Positions 28,688 through 40,421 of a stretch of 64,000 bases of DNA are shown here, one piece after another; within the stretch, counting starts at the first letter, position 1; the number at the start of each line of letters is the position of its first letter. The stretch lies in assembly GCF_000756305.1 (NCBI RefSeq), contig NZ_JRFE01000017.1:1-64000 (forward strand), read 5' to 3'. The notes under the pieces are model-generated. The model saw only the letters and a list, made by a program, of their open reading frames with translations. It did not search any database and was not told the origin of the DNA. Origin of the DNA: Myxosarcina sp. GI1 (GTDB taxonomy: Bacteria; Cyanobacteriota; Cyanobacteriia; Cyanobacteriales; Xenococcaceae). Made by a program: the position numbers and the translations under genes.

Positions 28688-31600
28688 ATGATTGTAGCAG
28701 GCTATCGTCAATTAAAATTAATCGCAGAAACAGCTAACTTTAAGATCTATAGAGGCTTTAGAGAACGAGATGGTATCTCCGTAACTCTCAAAATCAACAG
28801 AGCGCAACATTCTGCTTTAGAAACGCTTCACCGCTATCGCCAGGAATACGAAATTATTAGTTCTCTAAACGCTCCAGGAATAATTAAAGCTTATGAATTA
28901 ATATCTCATAGTAATGGAGTGGCGATCGCTTTAGAATACTTTGCCGCAGAATCTCTCAAAAGCCTGTTACAAAAGAGAAAATTCACTGTCAAAGAAGTTT
29001 TAAACATAGGTATTCAGATAGCTGCCGCTCTGGCAGAGGTTCATCAGGCTAACATAATTCACAAAGACATTAACCCCAGTAATATTCTCTTTAATAGGCA
29101 AACGGAGATTTTAAAGCTAGTAGATTTTGGTATTGCCACACAATTATCTAAAGAACAAAAATCGATTCAGAATTACAACATTTTAGAAGGTACCCTGGCT
29201 TATATTTCTCCCGAACAAACAGGTAGGATGAATCGCTGTCTGGACTATCGCAGCGATTACTATTCTTTGGGTGTGACTTTATACGAACTGTTGACTCAAA
29301 AATTACCTTTTGCCAGTAAAGAACCACTGGAGTTGATTCACTATCACTTGGCAAAACCACCAGTTCCTCCCGTTCAGATCGATCCCAAGATACCGCAAGT
29401 AGTTTCTAAAATAGTAATGAAACTAATGGCAAAAAACGCTGAAGATCGCTATCAAAGTTCGGTAGGTATAAAGCACGATCTAGAAGTTTGTTTGGAGCGA
29501 CTTAACGATAATGGGGAAGTTCTACAATTTGAATTAGGACAAAAAGATATTTGCGATCGCTTTATTATTCCCGAAAAGCTCTACGGAAGGGAAGCAGAAG
29601 TAAAAGTATTACTCGATAGCTTTGAGAGAGTCGCCCAGGGTAATTCGGAATTAATGCTGGTAGCGGGTTTCTCTGGTATTGGTAAGACAGCCCTAATTAA
29701 TGAAGTCTACAAGCCCATAACCAGACACAAAGGATATTTTATTAAGGGTAAATTCGACCAATTTAATCGCAATATTCCTTTAAGTGCTTTTGTTAAAGCT
29801 TTTAGTAGTTTAGTCAAACAATTATTAAGTGAATCAGTCGAAGGATTAAGCCAATGGAAACAAGAAATCTTGGCAGCATTGGGCAACAATGCCAGAGTAA
29901 TTATTGAGGTTATTCCCGATTTAGAGCTTATTTTGGGCGCACAACCACCCGTTCCACAATTATCTGGCACTGCCGCTCAAAATCGCTTTAATTTGGTTTT
30001 CAATAAATTTATCCGAGTTTTTACGAAGAAAGAACATCCTTTAGTAATTTTTCTCGACGATTTGCAGTGGGCAGATTTAGCTTCTCTTAACTTGCTAAAA
30101 CTATTAATGAGCGAAACAAAAAATAGCTCTTTACTAGTGATTGGTGCTTATCGCGATAACGAAGTATTTGCTGCCCATCCTTTAAACTTGAGTTTAGAAG
30201 AAATTACCCGAAAAGCAGTCAAAATCGACACGATCGCTTTGAAACATCTAGTAAAAACAGATATAAACTGTTTAGTTGCAGACGCTCTACTTTGTTCTCA
30301 AGCTATTGCTGCTCCTTTGTCAGAGCTAATTTATCAAAAAACTCAGGGTAATCCTTTCTTTACCACTCAGTTTTTAAAAGGACTATATGAAGATGGTCAT
30401 ATTGTTTTCAATCGCAATAAAAATTGTTGGCAGTGCGATCTTTTTCAAATAAGACAACTAGCTCTGACTGAAGATGTAATGGAATTTATGGTAAGTCGCC
30501 TACAAAAGCTACCAAAACCAACCCAAGATATCTTGAAGCTAGCTGCCTGTATTGGCGATCGCTTCGATTTAAAGACTTTAGCGATTATTTGTCAACGGTC
30601 AGAAGTAGAAGTTACTAACGATTTCTGGTCGGCTTTGCAGGCTAGTTTAATTATTCCCGAAACAGAAATTTATCGTTTATTCGACACAGAAAATGCTTCC
30701 CATAAATTTGCAGATTTGACAATTGCCTACCGTTTTTTACACGATCGCGTTCAGCAAGCCGCTTATTGTCTTATACCTGAAGCGCGAAGGCAGGACATTC
30801 ATTACCAAGTAGGACGATTACTGCTCGCTAATTCTACCAATGAAGAACGGGAAGAACGGCTGTTTGAAATTGTCAATCATTTAAATATAGGTATCGCTCT
30901 AATTACCCAACCCCAGGAAAGAGACGATTTAGCAAATTCAAATCTGGCAGCAGGACGAAAAGCTAAGTCATCTACTGCTTATGGTACTGCAATTACTTAT
31001 TTCTCTACTGGAATTGACTTATTGCCCGAAAATGCCTGGGACACCCACTATTCTCTAATGCTATCCCTGCATGAAGAAATTGTTGAAGCAAGCTATCTCA
31101 ATACCGATTTCGAGCGGTTGGAACAGTTCGCAAATTTAGTATTGAACCATGCTAAAATCTCGCTCGATACTATCAAAGTCCAGCAAATCAAAATTATCGG
31201 TACTAAAACCCAGGGACAGCTTTTGGAGTCGATCGCCATTGGGTTGCAGGTATTAAAAATTTTGGGAATTGAATTTCCGCAACACTCCACTCAAGAAGAT
31301 ATTAGGCAGGCATTTGAGACAACTAAAGCCTTATGGATAGATAAATCTCCCCAGAGCTTACTAGATTTACCCGTGATGGAAGATCCTTTGTTGTTAGCTG
31401 CAATGGAGATACTGACAGTTTTAGTATCTCCTGCTTATATAGCAGCACCCAACTTGATGCCCTTGTTCATTTTTAAGCAAGTAGAACTCTCCATTCAATC
31501 GGGTAATTCTCATGTATCTGTTATGTCTTACAGTGATTATGGTTTGATTCTATGTGGGATTATTGGAGATTACGAGAATGGTTATGAATTCGGACAATTA

Positions 31601-34600
31601 GCCTTGAGTTTACTGGAAAAACTCCAGACAAAAACCTTTAAGTGTCGCTGTTGGTTTGTCGTTTATACATATATCGAACACTGGAAAACCCGCCTGTCGG
31701 AAATACTTTCTTCTTTACTGGAAACCTATCATAGTGGGTTGGAAATTGGCGACATTGAAAACCTTAGTTTAAGCGCGTTTAGTTTTGGTCAATATGCTTA
31801 TTATTCAGGGCAAGACTTAGGAGAACTTGTTCTGACAATGGAGGATTATCGGCAAGTCATCGTTCGCTACAAGCAAGCATTCTGCCTACCCTTTCAAGAA
31901 ATATATCAACAAACCGTTCTTAATTTACTGGGGCAGAGTGAAACACCTCACCTATTGACTGGAGAAATTTTCGACCGAGAAAACTCTCTTGCTAAACTAC
32001 AGGCAAGCAATCATCGAGCAGCATTATTTCACTGGCATGCAAACCAAGCTATTCTGGCATATATGTTCGATCGCACTGCTGAGGCGGTTATATTTTCTGC
32101 CGAGACAGCCCAATATTTCGATGGTGGTGTAGGGTCGTTTCAGACTGTACTTTATTCTTGGTACGATGCCTTAATTCAACTTGCTCGATTCGCAGACATC
32201 ATAGAACCAGAAGAACGCCAGTCGCTCCTGCTTAAAGTGCAACAGCAGCAAGAAAAACTTCACCACTGGGCAGCTTTGGCTCCCATGAATCATCAACATC
32301 GCTGGGAACTAGTAGAGGCAGAACGGTGTCGGGTTCTCGGCAAGCAATATGAAGCTGGAGATTTTTACGATCGCGCCATTGCCAGTGCCAAAGCAAATGG
32401 TTTCATTCAAGACGAAGCTCTGGCAAACGAACTGGCAGCTAAGTTTTATCTCAACTGGAGCAAAGAAAAAGTAGCAGCAGGCTATATGCAGGAAGCTTAT
32501 TATTGTTATGTCCTATGGGGGGCAAAAGCAAAAATCGACTATTTAAAACAGCATTATTCCGAATTACTACGTCCAATCCTACAACTAAAAGCCCAGGCAT
32601 TTAATTCCTTACAAGCCCTGTCATTACTATCTACTGCTAGTAACTCCAATTATTTATCTGATTCCGAACAGACTAATTATAGTTTTAATGAGGCTTTCGA
32701 TTTAACTAATATTCTTAAATCGGCACAAGTTCTAACAGAAACCCTCGAACTCGATGAGTTATTAAATAAACTAAGTCAAATTATACTTCAAAATTCAGGT
32801 AGCGATCGCCTGATTTTGGCTTTAGAAAATAATCCTGGGGACTGGCAAATTAACCTCATTGCCGATACAGAAAATATAGAATTTGTGGTTCAATCCTTAG
32901 AGTCAAGTTCTAACAATCCAGTACGATTAATCAATTATGTTAAAAACACTCAAAAAATAGTCTTAGTTAATAATCTAGAAACCGATCTGCCTATTATTGA
33001 TAATTATTTACTAGAGCAAAAACCCCAAAGTATTTTGGCTTTACCTCTCAGACACCAAAAGAAATTAATTGGAGTTTTGTATTTACACGCTTCTAGCATT
33101 AAAGGTTTGTTCGATCTCGAAAAAACGATTGTTTTAGAATTTCTCTGTTCTCAAGCAGCGGTCGCCATTCACAATGCTCGTCTGTTTGCCGATGCCAAGC
33201 TCAAATCTAAAGCGATTGAATCTTCAGTAGATGGCATAGCCATGTTGCAAGATGGTAAGTTTGAATATTTGAACCAAAGTCATATTTCACTGTTTGGTTA
33301 TGAAAAAAATGAACTCGTCGGGCAATCCTGGGAAATTCTTTATTCTCCAGAAGAAGTAAAGCGTTTTCAGCAAGAAGTTTTTCCAATCTTAGCTAATTCT
33401 AAAACCTGGAGTGGAGAAGCAACTGCACTACGTAAGGATGGTAGTAGCTTTATCCAGGAAGTAAGTTTATTTTCTCTCGATGAAAATAAATTAATTTGTA
33501 TCTGTCGGGATATTAGCGATCGCAAAAGAACTGAAAAATCGCTAAGTTTAACCCAATTTGCAGTAGATAATTCAGCAACTAATATTTTCTGGATCGACTA
33601 TGAGGGTCGTTTGATTAACTTTAATAAATCGGCTTGTTCGACTCATGGCTACAGTCGTGATGAATTACAAGAACTTTATGTTTGGGATATCAATCCCGAT
33701 TTACAACCTCATGAATGGTCTGATTATTGGCAAGAAATAAAGCAAAAAACTTTTATCAGAATTGAAGTTTATCACCAACATAAAAATGGCACAGTTTTTC
33801 CCGTTGAAATTATTAGTAATTATCTAGAGTATGAAGGAGAAGGGTTTGCCTATGCTCAAGTACAAGATATTAGCGATCGCAAACAACTCCAACAACAGCA
33901 ACAACAACTTATAGATATTTTAGAAGCCACAACGGACTTTATTGGTACCAGTACTCCTGATGGAAAAATAACTTGGCTCAATCAGCCTCTACAAGCTCTT
34001 AATCCCGATTTAGACTATAAAAACAACGATGTATATTTTCCAGTTTTTCATCCCGACTGGATAAGCCAAAAAATATTTAATGAAGGCGTACCGATTGCAG
34101 TCGAACGGGGAACTTGGTCGGGAGAAGCCGCACTGATCGATTGCGATGGCAGGGAAATTTCCGTATCACAAGTCATAATCGCTCATAAAAAACCTGACGG
34201 TACTTTAGTAAATTTATCGACGATTATGCGAGATATAAGCGATCGCAAAGCTGCCGAGCAATTACTTCAAGAGAATGAAAATAAGTTCCGCACCTTAGTG
34301 TCTAATATTGATGGTGCAGTTTATCGTTGCAAATACGATTGGGATTTAACTGCGGATTATATTAGTCCTTTCGTTGAGGAGTTAACTGGTTATCCAGCAG
34401 ATGACTTTATTAATAATCGTATTAGAACTTATACAAGCATTATTCATCCTGAAGATCGAGAACATCTTTTGCAGGAAATGGGAAAAGCCATAAAGAACCG
34501 TCAATCATTCGATGTTCAATATCGTATAATACACCGCAATGGCAATATTTGCTGGCATTCTGAGAAAGGAAAAGGTATTTACGACCGAGATGGTCAATTG

Positions 34601-37600
34601 CAATTCTTAGAAGGGGTTATTTTTGATATCAGCGATCGCAAAAAAGCCGAACAAGAACTAAAATTTGCCAAATTTACTTTGGATAATTTTGCCGATCATA
34701 TTCTCGTTCTCAAGTTAAATGCTCAAATCATCGATGCCAACCCAGCTTGTTGTAACAGCTTGGGATATTCTCACTCAGAATTGTGTTCTCTACGTTTGTA
34801 CGATATTTGTCCCGAAGCCGAAAATGATTGGAACGAAGTTAGTCAAGTGATTAAGCATAATCGTAACTTGTATTTGGAATCTTACCACCAAAAAAAATCG
34901 GGGGAAACATTTCCAATAGAAATTTCGGCTAACTATCTCGAATACTTAGGTGAAGAATACATAGTTGGCATTATTAGAGATATCAGCGATCGTAAAAAAT
35001 TAGAACAAGAACAAGAACAACTTACTACTATTTTAGAAACCACTTCAGATTATATTGGGATTGCCAATCTCGAAGGCAAAATTATCTGGATGAATAAACA
35101 ATTCAGGGAACTACGCAAAGATTTAATCGAGCGAGAAACAAGCATCAAAATAACTTCATGTCATCCTGAGTGGGCTAATCAGATGTATCGAGAAGAAGCT
35201 TTTCCTACTGCAATGCAAGAAGGTACGTGGTCGGGAGAAGCTGCTATCCTCACTGAAGAAGGCAAGGAAATTCCCGTATCGCAAGTCATCATCGCTCGTA
35301 AAAAACCTGACGGCACAGTCGAAAGTTTATCGACGATTATGCGAAATATTTCGGCACAAAAACGGACTGAAACAATTCTAAAACTCAAACAAAATCATTT
35401 AACAGCACTACTGAATAACATTCCTCATATTACTTGGCTTAAAGATGAAGAAAGCCGATTTATTAATGTCAATCAAGCTTTTGCTGATGCTTGTGGCTTA
35501 AACATCGAAGAGATAGTAGGTAGAACAGATTTTGATATTTGGACTGGAAAACTAGCGCAGCAATATATTAACGACGACCGAATGGTACTTCAATCTGGTC
35601 AACGAAAGGTCGTAGAAGAGAAACTCATACAGCAAGATAAAATAGAAAGATGGCTCGAAACTTCTAAAACCCCTTTTCGAGATGCAGAAGGAAATGTGGC
35701 TGGAACTGTGGGCATTGCGGTAGATGTTACTGATTACAAACTTACGCAAGAGAAGCTATTTCGATCGCAACAACTATTACAAACTGTTTTAAACACAATT
35801 ACCAAGTCAGTTTTTTGGAAAGACCGTAATTTAACATATATTGGCTGCAATAAAGGCTTTGCCAAACTTGTGGAACTTAGTTCTCCCGACGAAATTATTG
35901 GTAAAACTGACTACGATTTACCTTGGACAGAGAAGCAGTTAGTCTCTTATGTAGAAAGAGATCGCAACATTATTTCTAGTGGACAAGCCGAACTGAGCGT
36001 AGTGGAGACGCACATTACTGCCGAAGGAATAGAAATTGTACTCGAAGCTAACAAATCTCCTTTGCTTGATGAAAACGGCAACGTAATCGGTATTCTGGGA
36101 ACTTTGAGAGATATTACCCAACAAAAACAAGCAGAGAAAACCCTAAAAAATATTAATGAAGAATTAGAAGCTAGAGTTGCCAGGCGCACCTTTGACCTCG
36201 AACAAACCAATCAGGCTTTAGCTCAAGCCAAGCAAAAAGTTGAAAAGGTTAATGAATACGAACGAGCTTTGAATGAAATTATCAAAAATATTCGTCAAAG
36301 TTTGGATATTGAAGAAATTTTTCAAGTCACTACCTCACAAGTAAGAACAATTCTTCAATGCGAACGAATAATTATCTATCGATTCAACATAGATCGGAGC
36401 GGTAAATTCATTCACGAATCTAGAAAAGACGGCTGGTTTCCATTAATTACTAACGCTCGTCAAGCAGAATGGAATGATTCTTTTTTAATGAACCAAGAAG
36501 AAAATAACTACAATTTTTTTGCTGATGTTTATAAGGTTGACGATATTTGCAAGACAGAGCCTTCTCTATGTAATATAGAAGACCTAGAAAAATTTCACAT
36601 TAGAGCTTATTTAAAAGTACCAATTTTTGTAGGTGAAAGAATCTGGGGTTTACTAGCTGCTTATCAACATTCTCAACCCAGGGAATGGCAGCCAGAGGAA
36701 GTTAAACTTCTGCAACAAGTAAGTAGTCATTTGGGTGTGGCAATTAAACAGTCAGAGCTTTTTCAAGAAATGATAAAAGCCAAAGAAAAAGCAGAAGTAG
36801 CCAATCAAGCTAAAAGTACCTTTCTTGCTAATATGAGCCACGAACTGCGTACACCACTAAATGCAATTCTCGGTTTTACTCAAATTCTGCAAAAAGATCG
36901 ATCTGCTACTGATTATCAACAACAAAAATTAGCAACTATTTATCGCAGTGGAGAACATCTACTCAATCTAATAAACGATGTTCTCGATATGTCCAAAATT
37001 GAAGCAGGAAGAATGATTTTGAACTCAACTAGCTTCAATTTTCTCCAAATGCTCGACAATATCCGAGAAATGTTACAAATTAAAGCTCGACAGAAAAACT
37101 TGCTCTTTTTATTTGAACTTCACCCAGATACTCCTCAATATATTTGTATTGACGAACAAAAACTACGTCAGGTAATTATCAATCTTTTGAGCAATGCTAT
37201 TAAGTTTACTGAGGAAGGAAAGATAGTTTTGAGGGTAAAACCAGATTCTGGCGATCGCCAAATACTATTATTTGAAGTTGAGGATACTGGCAAAGGTATA
37301 GCCGAAGAAGATATAGAACTTCTGTTTAACGCCTTCATACAAACTAGAACGGGTAGACAATTCCAAGAGGGAACGGGACTTGGTTTAGCCATTAGTCGTC
37401 AATTCGTTCGATTAATGGGAGGAGATATCAGCGTTAGCAGCCAGGTAGGAAAAGGTTCGATATTTAAATTCAATATAGTTACAGAACCAGTTAGAGAAAC
37501 AGAAATAACAGTTAATCCTACCAGTCAACAAGTCATTGGTCTAGCACCCGACCGCTCTACATACCGTATTTTAATAGTCGATGATGTTGCAGAAAATAGA

Positions 37601-38197
37601 GAAATATTACAGCAGATTTTAGGGGATTTAGGTTTTGAACTGCAAGAAGCAGTTAACGGAGCAGAAGCCTTAGATATAGCCCAAGCCTGGCAACCAGATT
37701 TAATTTGCATGGATATGCGGATGCCTGTCATGAATGGTTACGAAGCTACTCAAAGGCTTAAAGCGAATCCAACTACTAAAAATATTAAAATAATTGCTCT
37801 CACAGCATCTAGTTTTGAAGAAGAGCAAACAATAATTATAGCCTCTGGTTGCGATGATTTTATCGCCAAACCATTTAGAGAGGCAGCTTTGCTAGAGAAG
37901 ATAGCCAAACATTTGGGAGTAAGTTATGTATATGAAACTGAAGCCAGCTCTGAGATGGCGACAAATAATGCCTCATCTCTAGAGGAGTTTATCTTAGAAC
38001 CAGATACACTAAAAGTTATGCCTGAAGAATGGCTAACACAGCTAGAGCAAGCTGCCAATGCTTTAGACGAAAAGAAACTAAATAATCTGTTAGATGTAAT
38101 CAGGCAAGAACACCCTCTTTTAGCCGAAGCAATTAAAAATGAGATCGATAAATTTGAATTTGACAACATCGCCGAACTAGCAAAAAAAGTTCGTTAG
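28688..38197 (+). CDS. giant multi-sensor Ser/Thr and histidine hybrid kinase (3,169 aa)
   Basis: Cytosolic signalling protein; no membrane segment was seen. Order, by rough residue: Ser/Thr kinase 6-270 ([12 protein letters not shown] near 124, VDFGIA near 145); AAA ATPase 295-600 (Walker [10 protein letters not shown] near 328, Walker [12 protein letters not shown] near 456); a long helical repeat region 620-1300; GAF 1347-1500; eight PAS or PAS/PAC units between 1508 and 2480, several ending DISDRK; GAF 2527-2695; HisKA 2702-2780 ([16 protein letters not shown], His about 2719); HATPase 2800-2935; receiver 2957-3080 (Asp about 3009 in [10 protein letters not shown]); and an 80-residue tail. 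The HRD motif of the Ser/Thr kinase reads HKD. This PknB-AAA-GAF-HK architecture is known in filamentous and large-genome cyanobacteria, usually with fewer PAS units. Ligands are unknown. Confidence 0.95.
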   Translation: MIVAGYRQLKLIAETANFKIYRGFRERDGISVTLKINRAQHSALETLHRYRQEYEIISSLNAPGIIKAYELISHSNGVAIALEYFAAESLKSLLQKRKFTVKEVLNIGIQIAAALAEVHQANIIHKDINPSNILFNRQTEILKLVDFGIATQLSKEQKSIQNYNILEGTLAYISPEQTGRMNRCLDYRSDYYSLGVTLYELLTQKLPFASKEPLELIHYHLAKPPVPPVQIDPKIPQVVSKIVMKLMAKNAEDRYQSSVGIKHDLEVCLERLNDNGEVLQFELGQKDICDRFIIPEKLYGREAEVKVLLDSFERVAQGNSELMLVAGFSGIGKTALINEVYKPITRHKGYFIKGKFDQFNRNIPLSAFVKAFSSLVKQLLSESVEGLSQWKQEILAALGNNARVIIEVIPDLELILGAQPPVPQLSGTAAQNRFNLVFNKFIRVFTKKEHPLVIFLDDLQWADLASLNLLKLLMSETKNSSLLVIGAYRDNEVFAAHPLNLSLEEITRKAVKIDTIALKHLVKTDINCLVADALLCSQAIAAPLSELIYQKTQGNPFFTTQFLKGLYEDGHIVFNRNKNCWQCDLFQIRQLALTEDVMEFMVSRLQKLPKPTQDILKLAACIGDRFDLKTLAIICQRSEVEVTNDFWSALQASLIIPETEIYRLFDTENASHKFADLTIAYRFLHDRVQQAAYCLIPEARRQDIHYQVGRLLLANSTNEEREERLFEIVNHLNIGIALITQPQERDDLANSNLAAGRKAKSSTAYGTAITYFSTGIDLLPENAWDTHYSLMLSLHEEIVEASYLNTDFERLEQFANLVLNHAKISLDTIKVQQIKIIGTKTQGQLLESIAIGLQVLKILGIEFPQHSTQEDIRQAFETTKALWIDKSPQSLLDLPVMEDPLLLAAMEILTVLVSPAYIAAPNLMPLFIFKQVELSIQSGNSHVSVMSYSDYGLILCGIIGDYENGYEFGQLALSLLEKLQTKTFKCRCWFVVYTYIEHWKTRLSEILSSLLETYHSGLEIGDIENLSLSAFSFGQYAYYSGQDLGELVLTMEDYRQVIVRYKQAFCLPFQEIYQQTVLNLLGQSETPHLLTGEIFDRENSLAKLQASNHRAALFHWHANQAILAYMFDRTAEAVIFSAETAQYFDGGVGSFQTVLYSWYDALIQLARFADIIEPEERQSLLLKVQQQQEKLHHWAALAPMNHQHRWELVEAERCRVLGKQYEAGDFYDRAIASAKANGFIQDEALANELAAKFYLNWSKEKVAAGYMQEAYYCYVLWGAKAKIDYLKQHYSELLRPILQLKAQAFNSLQALSLLSTASNSNYLSDSEQTNYSFNEAFDLTNILKSAQVLTETLELDELLNKLSQIILQNSGSDRLILALENNPGDWQINLIADTENIEFVVQSLESSSNNPVRLINYVKNTQKIVLVNNLETDLPIIDNYLLEQKPQSILALPLRHQKKLIGVLYLHASSIKGLFDLEKTIVLEFLCSQAAVAIHNARLFADAKLKSKAIESSVDGIAMLQDGKFEYLNQSHISLFGYEKNELVGQSWEILYSPEEVKRFQQEVFPILANSKTWSGEATALRKDGSSFIQEVSLFSLDENKLICICRDISDRKRTEKSLSLTQFAVDNSATNIFWIDYEGRLINFNKSACSTHGYSRDELQELYVWDINPDLQPHEWSDYWQEIKQKTFIRIEVYHQHKNGTVFPVEIISNYLEYEGEGFAYAQVQDISDRKQLQQQQQQLIDILEATTDFIGTSTPDGKITWLNQPLQALNPDLDYKNNDVYFPVFHPDWISQKIFNEGVPIAVERGTWSGEAALIDCDGREISVSQVIIAHKKPDGTLVNLSTIMRDISDRKAAEQLLQENENKFRTLVSNIDGAVYRCKYDWDLTADYISPFVEELTGYPADDFINNRIRTYTSIIHPEDREHLLQEMGKAIKNRQSFDVQYRIIHRNGNICWHSEKGKGIYDRDGQLQFLEGVIFDISDRKKAEQELKFAKFTLDNFADHILVLKLNAQIIDANPACCNSLGYSHSELCSLRLYDICPEAENDWNEVSQVIKHNRNLYLESYHQKKSGETFPIEISANYLEYLGEEYIVGIIRDISDRKKLEQEQEQLTTILETTSDYIGIANLEGKIIWMNKQFRELRKDLIERETSIKITSCHPEWANQMYREEAFPTAMQEGTWSGEAAILTEEGKEIPVSQVIIARKKPDGTVESLSTIMRNISAQKRTETILKLKQNHLTALLNNIPHITWLKDEESRFINVNQAFADACGLNIEEIVGRTDFDIWTGKLAQQYINDDRMVLQSGQRKVVEEKLIQQDKIERWLETSKTPFRDAEGNVAGTVGIAVDVTDYKLTQEKLFRSQQLLQTVLNTITKSVFWKDRNLTYIGCNKGFAKLVELSSPDEIIGKTDYDLPWTEKQLVSYVERDRNIISSGQAELSVVETHITAEGIEIVLEANKSPLLDENGNVIGILGTLRDITQQKQAEKTLKNINEELEARVARRTFDLEQTNQALAQAKQKVEKVNEYERALNEIIKNIRQSLDIEEIFQVTTSQVRTILQCERIIIYRFNIDRSGKFIHESRKDGWFPLITNARQAEWNDSFLMNQEENNYNFFADVYKVDDICKTEPSLCNIEDLEKFHIRAYLKVPIFVGERIWGLLAAYQHSQPREWQPEEVKLLQQVSSHLGVAIKQSELFQEMIKAKEKAEVANQAKSTFLANMSHELRTPLNAILGFTQILQKDRSATDYQQQKLATIYRSGEHLLNLINDVLDMSKIEAGRMILNSTSFNFLQMLDNIREMLQIKARQKNLLFLFELHPDTPQYICIDEQKLRQVIINLLSNAIKFTEEGKIVLRVKPDSGDRQILLFEVEDTGKGIAEEDIELLFNAFIQTRTGRQFQEGTGLGLAISRQFVRLMGGDISVSSQVGKGSIFKFNIVTEPVRETEITVNPTSQQVIGLAPDRSTYRILIVDDVAENREILQQILGDLGFELQEAVNGAEALDIAQAWQPDLICMDMRMPVMNGYEATQRLKANPTTKNIKIIALTASSFEEEQTIIIASGCDDFIAKPFREAALLEKIAKHLGVSYVYETEASSEMATNNASSLEEFILEPDTLKVMPEEWLTQLEQAANALDEKKLNNLLDVIRQEHPLLAEAIKNEIDKFEFDNIAELAKKVR

Positions 38198-38269
38198 TTA
38201 TATAGTCGCGTCCTCATACTAAACCTAGCTTGAAAATAGACAATTAAGCAAAGTTCAAGAACTCAGTTC

Positions 38270-38368
38270 ATGAGAGTCAGTTATATTCCATCGCTGGTAC
38301 ATACAACCGTTGAAGTAAATAAATGTCACGGCGAACCCTGTGGAGATTATTTTATACTAATTTTCTAG
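38270..38368 (+). CDS. 32-residue frame, possible gene remnant
   Basis: ATG 38270 opens a frame reading MRVSYIPSLVHTTVEVN and ending CHGEPCGDYFILIF before TAG. The CGDYF segment recalls the first metal-binding strand of SpoIIE/PP2C-type phosphatases, whose genes sit near kinases. It stops immediately and no downstream domain is found in any frame. It is either a decayed fragment or chance. Confidence 0.2.
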   Translation: MRVSYIPSLVHTTVEVNKCHGEPCGDYFILIF

Positions 38369-38646
38369 TATAAAACACTACAAAAACTTAAAACAATAGC
38401 ATTAATTTCATACAAAACAATCTAAAAAAAATCCTATTTTTGCCAAAACTTGTTTGATGAAAATAGCAAAATCAATTGGTAATATGTACGCAAGTCAAAC
38501 ATTATTAGTGCGTAAATGCCTGTCAAATAAAAGGTTGCACGTAGTAAGATCTAGCGATCGACTAAAAAACGACGCAAGAGATCTAACAGAAAACCCTATT
38601 GATAAAGCCTATTAAATACATTTAGTAAATCTTTAATTAGCATTAC

Positions 38647-38689
38647 GTATCATCGGCTACTAAAGTTTTGTAGACAAAAATTTTAAGTT
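38647..38689 (+). promoter_or_regulatory. NtcA-activated promoter of the cyanate operon
   Basis: GTATCATCGGCTAC (38647-38660) is a perfect GTA-N8-TAC NtcA box. After 23 bases comes TAAGTT (38684-38689), which fits the TAN3T -10 element. This is the classical nitrogen-control promoter layout (box centred near -41.5). Transcription would start near 38696, about 20 bases before the cynA ATG. It predicts activation under nitrogen limitation and repression by ammonium. Confidence 0.8.
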
Positions 38690-38716
38690 AATTAAGTCAG
38701 AGTATTTATTATAGTT

Positions 38717-40369
38717 ATGGTCATTTCCTCAACAACAAACGCAACAAATAAATGGGGTAATCTCGACTCCCAAAGGGGAAATCTCAGTGAATTAGATTTG
38801 TGGTGTATGGTCTGCGGTGGTTTTCACATGACTGCCGAGCACTGGAAGTTTATGGCGGAAGATATGCCTCAAGATCCAGTGGAGATGATCGACGACCTGA
38901 TTAAAATGGGGGTTTATAAGCCAGATGTCTTTAAGGCAGCAGATGCGGTTAATGCTGCCGATTTGCGTAAAAACCTGTTGCTTAAAGTGGCGGGTAAAGG
39001 CGATCCCAAACGAGAAAGACTGGTATTAGAATTAGCCAGACAGGCAGGAGGTATTGAAAATGCTTTTGCCGCTGCGTTTGGTCCCAAGGCAGGAGAATTC
39101 TTTGGCGATGTAGTGCATTACGGTCAGTTCAGTCGCCGTCGCTTTTTGAAGAATTTAGCGGTTGGTGCAGCTTTAGTAACTTTGGCAAATTGCGCTCCTA
39201 ATAACAATGGAGGAGAACAAGCTGCAACGGAAGATTCTCCACCGCCCGAAGGAACAGAAAATCTCGAAAAGAAAGACTTAAGGATTGGCTTTATTCCTAT
39301 TACCTGCGCTACGCCAATTATTATGTCCGAACCGTTAGGCTTTTATTCTAAGTATGGTTTTAATGCTGAAGTAGTAAAAATGCCCAGTTGGGGAGCGGTT
39401 CGCGATTCGGCGATCGCAGGGGAACTAGATGCCTATCACATGCTGGCACCAATGCCCATTGCTATGACTTTAGGTTTGGGTTCGGCATCTTTTGGCGTGA
39501 AGTTAGCCAGCATTGAAAATATTAACGGTCAGGCAATTACCGTTGCTAACAGACATAAGGGAAAAGTAAACGGTCCTGCCGACTTTAAAGGCTTTGTTAT
39601 GGGCGTGCCGTTCCCCTATTCGATGCACAATCTTCTGTTAAGGTACTATTTGGCGACAGGGGGCATAGACCCAGATAAAGATGTCAAAATTCGCCCCGTA
39701 CCGCCACCAGACAGTATCGCTCAGTTAGTGGCGGGAGATATCGACGCTTATCTGATGCCCGATCCGTTCAATCAGCGGGCGGTGTATGAGGAAGTGGGAT
39801 ACATTCACAAACTCACCAAAGAATTATGGCCTGGTCATCCCTGCTGTGCCTTTGCCGCCAGCGATGCCTGGATCGAACAAAATCCCAATACTTTTAGGGC
39901 ATTAAATAAATCGATTATTGAAGCGGCTGGCTACGCTCAAGATCCTGCCAACCGTCCTGAAATTGCTAAGGCGATTTCCGAACGAGCCTTTCTCAATCAG
40001 CCTGTAGAAGTGGTAGAAGCGGTTCTTACAGGCAATTTTGATGACGGTCAGGGCAATAGTCGAGAAATACCCGATCGCATTGCTTTCGATCCCTATCCCT
40101 GGCAGAGCTTTGCCAACTGGATTTCTTCTCAGTTAGTAAGGTGGGATTTACAGGGAAGTGGAGAAGTTAAAGAGGTCTTAGGTGAAGGTAAGTATGACGA
40201 AGTAGGTCAAGAGATTTTCTTAACTGACGTAGCTAGAGAATTAGCCCAAGAACTAGGGCAGACACCTCCAGAGGATATCTATCGTACTGAAAAACTAGAG
40301 TTCGACACCTTCGATCCCGAAAATCCCCAGCAATACGTCCAACAGCAAATTGATAAATACGGCGTTTAA
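38717..40369 (+). CDS. cynA: cyanate ABC transporter substrate-binding protein (CynA-like)
   Basis: A 550-residue solute-binding protein of the NrtA/CmpA/CynA class. The binding domain starts near 185 (KKDLRIGFIPITCATPIIMS). The export signal is internal: SRRRFLK at 139-145 followed by a hydrophobic stretch and a lipobox ending at Cys159, so it is a Tat-type lipoprotein signal. The 138 residues before it are unusual, with WCMVCGGFH at 29-37 and a helical body. The assignment to cyanate rather than nitrate or bicarbonate rests on the permease, ATPase and cyanase genes that follow. The ATG at 38717 lies just downstream of the predicted NtcA promoter start, supporting the long form. A GTG inside (near residue 133) would give a conventional signal. 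Confidence 0.85.
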   Translation: MVISSTTNATNKWGNLDSQRGNLSELDLWCMVCGGFHMTAEHWKFMAEDMPQDPVEMIDDLIKMGVYKPDVFKAADAVNAADLRKNLLLKVAGKGDPKRERLVLELARQAGGIENAFAAAFGPKAGEFFGDVVHYGQFSRRRFLKNLAVGAALVTLANCAPNNNGGEQAATEDSPPPEGTENLEKKDLRIGFIPITCATPIIMSEPLGFYSKYGFNAEVVKMPSWGAVRDSAIAGELDAYHMLAPMPIAMTLGLGSASFGVKLASIENINGQAITVANRHKGKVNGPADFKGFVMGVPFPYSMHNLLLRYYLATGGIDPDKDVKIRPVPPPDSIAQLVAGDIDAYLMPDPFNQRAVYEEVGYIHKLTKELWPGHPCCAFAASDAWIEQNPNTFRALNKSIIEAAGYAQDPANRPEIAKAISERAFLNQPVEVVEAVLTGNFDDGQGNSREIPDRIAFDPYPWQSFANWISSQLVRWDLQGSGEVKEVLGEGKYDEVGQEIFLTDVARELAQELGQTPPEDIYRTEKLEFDTFDPENPQQYVQQQIDKYGV

Positions 40370-40421
40370 TCATTGAGCATTGAACATTAAACAGTGATAA
40401 ATGAAAAATATTAAATGCTAA

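Larger units (their letters stand above)
38198..38716. other. intergenic region upstream of cynA, 519 bases
   Basis: It separates the giant kinase from the cyanate operon. It holds the NtcA-type promoter at 38647-38689 and a 32-residue frame at 38270-38368, both listed separately. The rest is AT-rich with one GCGATCG site and no other recognised element. Confidence 0.6.
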
